Shown in pieces: positions 18,497 to 25,789 of a stretch of DNA of 59,560 nucleotides (position 1 is the stretch's first letter; every line of letters begins with the position of its first letter). The translations under genes and the position numbers were made by a program. The stretch lies in the NCBI RefSeq assembly GCF_022808675.1, contig NZ_JAKZKV010000005.1, forward strand, positions 325,953 through 385,512, given 5' to 3'. The DNA is from Parabacteroides sp. FAFU027. GTDB taxonomy: Bacteria > Bacteroidota > Bacteroidia > Bacteroidales > UBA7332. The notes beneath the pieces were generated by a model. The model was given only the letters and a program-made list of their open reading frames with translations. It searched no databases and had not been told where the DNA came from.

Positions 18497-19096
18497 ATGA
18501 CTGACATCACTCTTGAAAAAATTCAAAATGCTCTTCGAAAAAAAGGGTACAAGATTTTTGAAAATGACACCAAGCCTTATAACCTTAACATCGTAGGAAT
18601 CCGGAGCATTAACGCCAAACCAAACTCCTTCGATGATTGGATAACAGTAATGTGGAAGTATAAAGGTAACTGGAATTTAGTGAAGTATGAAGCCACCACC
18701 GATCCGGGTCTATTCTGGTTGGAAAATCCCGGCAATCCACTTGGAACAGCCATTCTAAAAGAAGGCCAATATCCGGGAAGCCATCAGTTGGGATTACATC
18801 AGGGTAAATATAAAGCCCTGGTACAGATAGGCAATCTCACGGTTATACGGGATTACGACAGGGATAAACAGTTGGATTACAACTCAGGCAGCGAAGAAAC
18901 CAATAATAATTTCGGAATCAATATCCATCGGGCCTGTCTGAATGGCAGATCGATTCAGGTAGATAAATGGTCTGCGGGTTGCCAGGTATTTGCCGATTCA
19001 TTCCAATTCAACCATTTTATGGATATGTGTAACGAATCGGCAAAGATATTGGGAAACAAATTCACCTATACCTTATTGAACAAAAACGACTTATAG
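18497..19096 (+). CDS. Protein with L,D-transpeptidase (YkuD)-like active-site pattern
   Basis: A 199-residue protein not recognised as a whole. The C-terminal part carries INIHRACLNG and, 15 residues after H144, SAGC (S159, C162). This matches the H-x(13-17)-[ST]-x-G-C signature of YkuD transpeptidases. The middle is beta-rich (LGLHQGKYKALVQIGNLTVI). There is no signal peptide, LysM or membrane span. It might cross-link or cleave peptidoglycan peptides, or use the same fold for another amide exchange. The lysozyme-like gene follows 81 bases later. Confidence 0.62.
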   Translation: MTDITLEKIQNALRKKGYKIFENDTKPYNLNIVGIRSINAKPNSFDDWITVMWKYKGNWNLVKYEATTDPGLFWLENPGNPLGTAILKEGQYPGSHQLGLHQGKYKALVQIGNLTVIRDYDRDKQLDYNSGSEETNNNFGINIHRACLNGRSIQVDKWSAGCQVFADSFQFNHFMDMCNESAKILGNKFTYTLLNKNDL

Positions 19097-19177
19097 GCCA
19101 TCCTTCGGGAATCTACCCTGAATATCATTAACCGGTAGCCAATTATGGCCACCTATTTAAAACAGAAATATAACACT

Positions 19178-20065
19178 ATGGCACTCGACTTTTCATTATC
19201 AAGCCAAATAACGCCAAATGGAAGAACGGCTCATTATGCAGCTCTTGCCGGTAATGCTGATTCAAAGTTTTTCGTAGGATACCAAACCCATTACAAGAAC
19301 TACATTGGACTGGAAAATCCTAAACAAACAGTAGTTTATGATCCTCAAAAACAGGTATCCCGATATGGTTTCTGGGCATACTTTATTTATCCGACTGCAA
19401 TTGCCGAAAGCAAGGGTAGCTTTAGCTGCCTGAACACCTATGATAGGGCTCAATTTACATTTGGCTTTATGCAATATGCAGCTCATGTCCCTAATGGGGA
19501 TTTTGTCCGGTTTTTCAGAAAACTTCTCTCCCAGCCCAATGCCTCAGATTATTTTCCAAAACTGGAATTGAAAGGGAATCATATTTTTTATAAAGGGAAA
19601 GATGGCTCGCTTCAACTGGAAAATGAAAGCTCTACTCAGGAGTTAATGAATTACCTAAACCCTTCGTTAAACGAAGTGGATAAACAGGAACTGATATGCT
19701 CTGCCCGTTTTGTACATTGGGCGATGAATGACCCTTCGCATGTTGATATACAGATCGAAACAGCGACCGAACTATACAAGAACAATATGATCCAATATCA
19801 TAACAAATTCAATTTAGAAGGCGTACCCGATTACGTCTGTCAGGTTATTTGCGACATACGACACCAGGGAAGAGGCAATAACGCTCAGATCTCGCAGGCT
19901 TTGGACACGAACAAAAATTATCTGCAAGCTTATCATAACTTACTAGAAATAGGCGGCAATACTTATCAGTCGAGGATTGTTTCCATTCAGGCAACGATTG
20001 ACGAATTGATCAGTTCAGGGGTTTTCAGCAAGAAATATCACAGCACTTCCAATTCATTTCTGTAA
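19178..20065 (+). CDS. Lysozyme/transglycosylase-like protein without signal peptide
   Basis: About 295 residues with the start at MALDFSLSSQ. An ATG 33 bases earlier is in frame, but the chosen one follows the AAATATAACACT leader seen before neighbouring starts. The segment YPTAIAESKGSFSCLNTYD, then AQFTFGFMQYAAH, resembles the catalytic Glu and the GxMQ-type loop of lysozyme-fold muramidases or chitosanases; E77 is the likely acid. The C-terminal half is helical with VCQVICDIRHQGRGN. Assignment to a named family is tentative. The product should cut a beta-1,4 amino-sugar chain, and it lacks an export signal. Confidence 0.6.
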   Translation: MALDFSLSSQITPNGRTAHYAALAGNADSKFFVGYQTHYKNYIGLENPKQTVVYDPQKQVSRYGFWAYFIYPTAIAESKGSFSCLNTYDRAQFTFGFMQYAAHVPNGDFVRFFRKLLSQPNASDYFPKLELKGNHIFYKGKDGSLQLENESSTQELMNYLNPSLNEVDKQELICSARFVHWAMNDPSHVDIQIETATELYKNNMIQYHNKFNLEGVPDYVCQVICDIRHQGRGNNAQISQALDTNKNYLQAYHNLLEIGGNTYQSRIVSIQATIDELISSGVFSKKYHSTSNSFL

Positions 20066-20099
20066 CATCATTTTTCCGTAATCCTTTAAACCAATCACC

Positions 20100-20144
20100 A
20101 TGGGAGTAATCATGCAAGCCTTTTATTGGGATTGTCCCGTTACA
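20100..20144 (+). pseudogene. Remnant of a second GH13 amylase N-terminus
   Basis: After an ATG the first 14 residues read MGVIMQAFYWDCPV. This is the typical opening of alpha-amylases of the GVMMQAFYWD type and parallels NGTIIQFFHWYYP at the start of the complete amylase gene about 100 bases further on. Similarity then stops and the frame continues as low-complexity sequence to 20282. I read it as the stub of a deleted tandem amylase gene; a chance match is possible. Confidence 0.5.
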
Positions 20145-20202
20145 ATCCAGCTACCTGTCAATTCGTATTACACATATATAAACATCTTATTAATCTTCAA
20201 TT

Positions 20203-21693
20203 ATGGCAACCAACGGAACAATCATTCAATTCTTCCACTGGTATTACCCCAATACCGGAATTCTTTGGAAAGAAATAGGTGAAAAAGCCAAGTCTTTGGC
20301 AGAAATGGGCTTCACGGCATTATGGACTCCTCCGGCCTACAAAGGCAGTGCTGGAGTGAACGATGTTGGCTATAGCATTTACGACCTATATGATTTGGGG
20401 GAGTTCGATCAGAAAGAGTCTATCCGCACCAAATATGGCACCAAAAACGAATTAATCCATGCTATTAGAGAAGCTCATGCCAATAGATTGCAGGTCTATG
20501 GAGATATTGTTTTTAATCAAAAAGCGGGAGGTGATGATATTGAATTTGTGAAGATTGTAAGAGTAAAAAAGGAAAATGCAAATTTTGTCCTTGGTGAATC
20601 TGATTGGATAGAAGCATGGACTGTTTTCAATTTCCCCGGCAGAAATAATAAATACTCTGATTTCAAATGGAATTGGGAACATTTTGATGGCGTGGATTAT
20701 GCCAATAATTATCCGGATGAAAAAGACCCCTATGGAAATCCGCTTTACATTTACAAATTTGTAGATCGGGGAAAAGATTGGGAAAAATTGGTAGGTGACG
20801 AAAATGGAAATTACGATTACCTGATGTGTAACGATCTTGACATGAATTCAGCCGCCGTGCGGACTGAACTTTCGAGATGGGGAAAATGGTTCGTTGAGCT
20901 AACCGATATCGATGGATTTCGCATCGACGCTGTGAAGCACATCGAATATTCGTTCTTTAGAAATTGGCTCGAATATTTAAGAAAACAACTTAAGGAGTAC
21001 TTTTTTGCAGTGGGTGAATATTGGAATCCCGATCATGTGAACGATTTATTGAAATACATCGAAATGACAAAAGGTTGTATGTCTTTATTCGATGCCCCGC
21101 TCCATAAAAACTTCTACGAGGCGTCACGCAATTATTATGACATGAGGTGTATTTTGAATAATACGCTTGTTCAAATAAATCCGTGTAAGGCTGTTACACT
21201 TGTAGACAATCACGACACACAACCTTGTCAGGCACTTGAGTCGTGGGTCGATTATTGGTTCAAGCCCCTTGCCTATGCCATCATCTTACTGCGCGAGCAA
21301 GGCTATCCTTGCGTATTTTATCCCGACCTGTATGGAGCCGGTTATACCGATCATGGTTTCAACATCGACTTAGCTCCTGTTCCAAAACTCACAGAAATGA
21401 TTCGTGCCCGAAAACTGTATGCTTATGGAAATCAAAACGATTATTTTGACCACAGCAACATGGTCGGATGGACAAGAGAGGGTGACAACGACCATGAAAA
21501 CTCAGGATTAGCGGTGTTATTGACTAATGGCAGTGGCGGTTCGAAATGGATGTATATGGGAAAGAATTCTGCCGGAAATGAATATCATGATTATCTGAAT
21601 AACAGAACGGAAACCGTCAAAATCAACAAAGATGGCTGGGGAGAATTTTGGGTAAATGAAAAATCGGTATCTGTATGGGTGAAACAAAAATGA
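20203..21693 (+). CDS. GH13 (subfamily 5-like) alpha-amylase, cytoplasmic
   Basis: A 496-residue TIM-barrel amylase of normal length for intracellular liquefying-type enzymes. The nucleophile is D242 (DGFRIDAVKHI), the acid/base E272 (FAVGEYW) and the third carboxylate D335 (LVDNHDTQ). Family phrases such as IEAWTVFNFPGR and WNWEHFDGVD are present. Region I reads DIVFNQKAGGD: the almost invariant subsite -1 histidine is replaced by Q106, which should alter binding. There is no signal peptide. It is an odd companion for peptidases and muramidases and may cut an alpha-glucan stored in the cell or a non-starch glycan. Confidence 0.92.
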   Translation: MATNGTIIQFFHWYYPNTGILWKEIGEKAKSLAEMGFTALWTPPAYKGSAGVNDVGYSIYDLYDLGEFDQKESIRTKYGTKNELIHAIREAHANRLQVYGDIVFNQKAGGDDIEFVKIVRVKKENANFVLGESDWIEAWTVFNFPGRNNKYSDFKWNWEHFDGVDYANNYPDEKDPYGNPLYIYKFVDRGKDWEKLVGDENGNYDYLMCNDLDMNSAAVRTELSRWGKWFVELTDIDGFRIDAVKHIEYSFFRNWLEYLRKQLKEYFFAVGEYWNPDHVNDLLKYIEMTKGCMSLFDAPLHKNFYEASRNYYDMRCILNNTLVQINPCKAVTLVDNHDTQPCQALESWVDYWFKPLAYAIILLREQGYPCVFYPDLYGAGYTDHGFNIDLAPVPKLTEMIRARKLYAYGNQNDYFDHSNMVGWTREGDNDHENSGLAVLLTNGSGGSKWMYMGKNSAGNEYHDYLNNRTETVKINKDGWGEFWVNEKSVSVWVKQK

Positions 21694-21768
21694 AGGCAAG
21701 GATGTGAATTATTGTTTTATAAAAGAAGTTATTAGTTATTGAAATTACCACAATAAAAACCAACGACC

Positions 21769-22686
21769 ATGCTACTAAACATAAATCTCAATTTCCTCAC
21801 AATTGATGGATTAAAGCCTTTTGAAAGCATCCTTCTATATTTCGGTTGCTTCTTGTTCTTTATAATGATAGCAGGTGTTCTCATCAATATCAGAGGAGAT
21901 ATAAAAAAATTCGTTCCTTTTATAGCTTTTTCCATTATAATGATTGGATACTCCGGAATTAAGAAGATTTCAATTGATACTAAATTCGGGAAAATTGAAG
22001 TAGAAAATAGAATGCTAATGAATGATCCATCAAATATTCAGATAAAACAAGATCTCGAAAATGATATCTCTAAGATAAATCCATCGGTTGTTTACTCTTC
22101 CAAGAATCTAACCCAATTAGCAAAAGCAAAAACAATTTTAGGTCAATATGACGAAGGAACAAAATATGCAGACAAAGCATTACAAAAAGAGCCAGGGTAT
22201 GTTCCGGCGATTGAAATGAAAACGCTTGCACAAACCAGTCTGGCAATCAATTTCTTGATGATCAATCCCGATAACCAACAAGCCATTTCTGATGTAAATA
22301 AAAATCTGAACAACCTGAAAAGGATTTCATCCCGGAATAACTATACAAGACTCAAAGTTGCTGAGGGAAACTTATTAGTTGGAAAAACGACAGAAGCAAA
22401 AGAAAATGCAGCGGTTATTCTTTCAGAAAACCCGAAAGAAGATAAAGCAAATGAAATTATTCAGTTGGCCAAAATCAAGGAAGATCTGCAAAAAGCGATA
22501 GAAAGCCCTGCCGATACTTTTGCTCGTTCAAAAGCTATCAAGCATATTGAAAGTATTGAAAAAACCGCATCTAAAAGCGCAATACAGAGCGCAGTAATAG
22601 CCAAAGCATTTCAATCTCTGGGAAATGAACGTAAGAAAAACAAATACATAGACTCTACAAAGATCCAGCTTAGACGGCTAAAATAA
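21769..22686 (+). CDS. Membrane-anchored TPR-like protein
   Basis: A 305-residue protein. Two hydrophobic helices (about residues 18-42 and 48-66) are followed by a hydrophilic helical region. The latter contains TPR-like units: LAKAKTILGQYDEGTKYADK with ALQKEPGYVPAIEMKTLAQT, later RLKVAEGNLLVGKTTEAKEN with AAVILSENPKEDKANEII. It is probably a scaffold on the cytoplasmic face of the inner membrane. It lies 75 bases after the amylase gene on the same strand. No catalytic motif is seen. It could gather the cytoplasmic hydrolases of this island. Confidence 0.7.
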   Translation: MLLNINLNFLTIDGLKPFESILLYFGCFLFFIMIAGVLINIRGDIKKFVPFIAFSIIMIGYSGIKKISIDTKFGKIEVENRMLMNDPSNIQIKQDLENDISKINPSVVYSSKNLTQLAKAKTILGQYDEGTKYADKALQKEPGYVPAIEMKTLAQTSLAINFLMINPDNQQAISDVNKNLNNLKRISSRNNYTRLKVAEGNLLVGKTTEAKENAAVILSENPKEDKANEIIQLAKIKEDLQKAIESPADTFARSKAIKHIESIEKTASKSAIQSAVIAKAFQSLGNERKKNKYIDSTKIQLRRLK

Positions 22687-22756
22687 TTGCGATAAAGAAC
22701 TATCTGGAATTTGCTCTTAACCTCATAAGTCATTGTTCATCTTAAATTTATCCATT

Positions 22757-23479
22757 ATGTTACCTATTGATGAAAAACTTCTGACCGGTTACAATCGGCC
22801 CGGAAAGAATCTTAAGAAGCTGAATGGTATTGTTGTGCACTGGACAGCTAATATGTCCAAAGGAGCCAATGCTGAAATGCATTACCGATATTTTAACCGG
22901 CCTAAGCCTTCTACTAATGTTGTTTATGGCTCAGCTCATTATGTGGTGGATGACAAAACCATCCTTCATCTGATCCCCGATGATGAAGAGGCATATCATG
23001 TAGGAGCCAAATCTTATGAACCTCTAATTTACTCTCAGTTAGGTGTTCCGCATGGTGACAGCCCCAACTATTACACCATTGGCATCGAGATGTGCGTCAA
23101 CTCAGATGGGAATATTTATAAGACCCGGGAGAATACCATCGAACTGATCCGTTACCTCTGCGATAAATATCATCTCGAAAGGAAAGACATCTATCGCCAC
23201 TATGACATTACCGGCAAAGATTGCCCGTATATGATGCTGGATAATGGCATTTGGGGTCAATTTCTGAATGCTGTATTTAATCCCATTCCCGTCGCTCCGA
23301 AAGCTTATATCGTTACTGCTTCTGAACTGAATATACGAAAAGGAAACGGAATTACTTTCCCTATTGTCGGCAAGCTAAATAAAGATGATATCATTCATCC
23401 CATTGGATTTATTGGTAAATGGTTTCAGATTGGGGTTGATAAGTGGGTGCATTCGGGATATCTTTCTCTGGTTGTGTAG
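22757..23479 (+). CDS. N-acetylmuramoyl-L-alanine amidase (amidase_2) with C-terminal SH3b domain
   Basis: A 240-residue protein from the start MLPIDEKLL. An ATG 24 bases earlier adds only MFILNLSI. The zinc ligands of amidase_2 enzymes are visible as H28 (GIVVHWT), H148 (YRHYDITG) and C156 (KDCPYMM), with IGIEMCVN in the core. Residues about 183-240 form an SH3b cell-wall-binding domain (ASELNIRKGNGITFPIVGKL). It cuts the bond between muramic acid and L-Ala. The layout is that of phage endolysins, but no phage gene is near and there is no signal peptide. Confidence 0.88.
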   Translation: MLPIDEKLLTGYNRPGKNLKKLNGIVVHWTANMSKGANAEMHYRYFNRPKPSTNVVYGSAHYVVDDKTILHLIPDDEEAYHVGAKSYEPLIYSQLGVPHGDSPNYYTIGIEMCVNSDGNIYKTRENTIELIRYLCDKYHLERKDIYRHYDITGKDCPYMMLDNGIWGQFLNAVFNPIPVAPKAYIVTASELNIRKGNGITFPIVGKLNKDDIIHPIGFIGKWFQIGVDKWVHSGYLSLVV

Positions 23480-23537
23480 CGATAATCTCTATTATCATCG
23501 TACTTTGAGAATAATAAAATTTTAAAACTTAACAATT

Positions 23538-24653
23538 ATGAGCGGAATAGCTGCTTTGGACATTGCTATCGGATTAGTATTTGTCTATCTGTTATATAGT
23601 CTGTTAGCTACTACGATCCAGGAATTGCTGGCCAGTTATTTCCATTTCAGGGCAAAAGTACTGGAGAGGGCTATTATTAGAATGTTGGAAGATGGAAATC
23701 GATTTAATAATCGATTTCAAATGGTTAATCGATTTCAAATGTTGTTTTTTATTTTCAAACCAATAAAAGATAAAGAAAAAACAACTGACCTGACTACAGC
23801 ATTTTACAACCATCCACTTGTCAAATACCTGGCAGAAGACAAACCCAATAGCCGCCCCTCTTACATTTCCAAAGAAACTTTCTCAAAAGTAATAATTGAC
23901 TTGTTAAGAGGGAAAGTTCAGGATCCGGGCGAAAATCATTCCAAAATGATTAGTGAGTCCCTTAAGGATGGAAAAATAAAGTGGGTAGAAGTTTCTATAA
24001 AAAATAGTAGTAATGAAACACTTGAATTTCTATATTCGATCTGGGTCGACTCCCATGGCGAAATTAGTGTATTTAAAAAAAGTCTGGAGTCTTGGTTTGA
24101 TGAAACCATGGAACGTTGCACCGGCTGGTATAAAAAACAGACTCAGGTTATTACGCTGATCATTGGATTTGTTATAGCAGCTTCTTTTAATGTTGATTCG
24201 ATTGCCATTGCCAATAAGCTTAAAAAAGATCCGAAGCTGCGTGAAGCAGTTGTGGCGCAAGCCGATGCTTTTGCAAAGGTTCATCCGAATCTGGATAAGG
24301 TGCAAAGTACAGATACGGCAATAAAAGACACCTTGACAGAAGCGTTACTTATGACTCAGGAGAAATTGATCAATCGGGCTGATTCACTTATAAAAACCGA
24401 TATCGCAAACATGAACGGAGTATTAGGGCTTGGCTATCAATCATACTGCATTTGTGATATTAGCATGAAAGAAATCTTAGATCATCTTGCAGGTTGGCTC
24501 ATCACGGCACTTGCCATCTCATTAGGCGCTCCTTTTTGGTTTGACCAGCTGAATAAGCTCATGAAGCTAAGAAGTTCAGTGAGCAGTTCGAAACCGGGAA
24601 GTGCCAAAGGGAATCCGGAAGATAAATTATCAACTCCTGAACGTAAAGGATAA
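23538..24653 (+). CDS. Large membrane protein of an uncharacterised family
   Basis: A 371-residue protein. It has an N-terminal membrane helix (IAIGLVFVYLLYSLLATTIQ), a cytoplasmic region of about 160 residues containing RPSYISKETFSKVI, a middle helix (VITLIIGFVIAASFNVDSIA), and a C-terminal helix with the motif AGWLITALAISLGAPFWFDQ followed by LNKLMKLRSS. I recognise that closing motif from unnamed bacterial membrane proteins but know no function. Its stop codon overlaps the start of the subtilase gene by one base, so the two are probably translated together and may interact. Confidence 0.75.
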   Translation: MSGIAALDIAIGLVFVYLLYSLLATTIQELLASYFHFRAKVLERAIIRMLEDGNRFNNRFQMVNRFQMLFFIFKPIKDKEKTTDLTTAFYNHPLVKYLAEDKPNSRPSYISKETFSKVIIDLLRGKVQDPGENHSKMISESLKDGKIKWVEVSIKNSSNETLEFLYSIWVDSHGEISVFKKSLESWFDETMERCTGWYKKQTQVITLIIGFVIAASFNVDSIAIANKLKKDPKLREAVVAQADAFAKVHPNLDKVQSTDTAIKDTLTEALLMTQEKLINRADSLIKTDIANMNGVLGLGYQSYCICDISMKEILDHLAGWLITALAISLGAPFWFDQLNKLMKLRSSVSSSKPGSAKGNPEDKLSTPERKG

Positions 24654-25789
24654 TGAAAGTCACAGTTAAAGTTTATTTGAATGTGCGGGTGGGCAGGCCA
24701 AGTGTCAATGCCCCCTGCTTTCAATATCTTGCTCCCGGCTCTGTAATTGAAGTAGAAGATAAGCCCTACCCGGGTGACAAATACGAGGGAATCGATACCT
24801 GGTATCGGGATGAAGCGGGTAATTATTATTGGAGTGGCGGGGTGGAGAACTTGATAGAAAAAACAAAAGAAGTTCAACCTAAAATCGCTGGTGAATATAA
24901 GAATATTAAAACAATTCCTTATCTGCTTCAAATAGATAAGATTTGGGACAAAAAAGAATTTGGAGAGAACGCTTCGATTGCGATTTTAGATAGCGGCATA
25001 GCCTTAAATTGTCCGGATTTATTAGGTGCAATTTCTTCAGATATAATTGGAGGAAATTTAAATTCGAAATTAAGAGCTCGAAATTTCGTCCCCAATAGCA
25101 TATCAATTGATGATGATCTAGGACATGGTTCTCATTGCGCAGGATTGATTGCTTCAAGAAATAAAGAAAATCCAATTGGAATAGCGCCTAAAAGTAACCT
25201 TTATGTAGGGAAAATTTCAGATAGAAATAATTCTCCTTCTGTTAATAGTATGATCAATGGAATTGCATGGGCTGCGGGATTGGTACAAGGATCGCCTCAG
25301 AACATTGATATAATTTCTATAAGTAATGGGAGCTTATTAAATATTCCAGATATGATCCCTATTGTAAATCAGGCTTTGCAGAAGGGAAAGATTTTAGTCT
25401 GTTCAATTGGGAATAGAAATCTGAATGGGCCTATAATTGGAGGGTATTTTCCGGCCATAATAGATGGTGTAATATCCGTTGGAGCAGTCGATTTCAATAA
25501 TGTATTTCAAGAGTTTTCATATCGTAATCCCAAGTTGACAATAACATGTCCAGGTACGAATGTTTTATCTTATTGGATTAATGGTGATTTGAATATAGAA
25601 TCTGGGACCAGTCAATCAACTGCGATTTGTTCTGGTATTTTAGCTTTGTTGGTTTCAAAACTCAAAAAGGAAGGAGAAAAGAATATATCAGCAAAAATTA
25701 ACAATGCCCTAATTAACTCCCCCCTTTGTTATAACGATGGATATCAATATAGAATAATTAACCCCTATATTTTATATCAAAGTATATGA
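24653..25789 (+). CDS. S8 subtilase with N-terminal SH3-like domain, no signal peptide
   Basis: A 378-residue protein. Residues 1-68 look like an SH3-like module (VKVYLNVRVGRPS, YLAPGSVIEVED and a final YYWSGGVENL). The subtilisin domain (about 85-378) has D113 (AILDSGI), H158 (LGHGSHCAGL), oxyanion N253 (CSIGNRN) and the nucleophile S320 (GTSQSTA), so the triad is complete. No propeptide or Sec signal is seen. It overlaps the membrane protein gene by one base and the next gene by four (ATGA). The region is more AT-rich than the left part of the island, hinting at separate acquisition. Confidence 0.85.
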   Translation: MKVTVKVYLNVRVGRPSVNAPCFQYLAPGSVIEVEDKPYPGDKYEGIDTWYRDEAGNYYWSGGVENLIEKTKEVQPKIAGEYKNIKTIPYLLQIDKIWDKKEFGENASIAILDSGIALNCPDLLGAISSDIIGGNLNSKLRARNFVPNSISIDDDLGHGSHCAGLIASRNKENPIGIAPKSNLYVGKISDRNNSPSVNSMINGIAWAAGLVQGSPQNIDIISISNGSLLNIPDMIPIVNQALQKGKILVCSIGNRNLNGPIIGGYFPAIIDGVISVGAVDFNNVFQEFSYRNPKLTITCPGTNVLSYWINGDLNIESGTSQSTAICSGILALLVSKLKKEGEKNISAKINNALINSPLCYNDGYQYRIINPYILYQSI

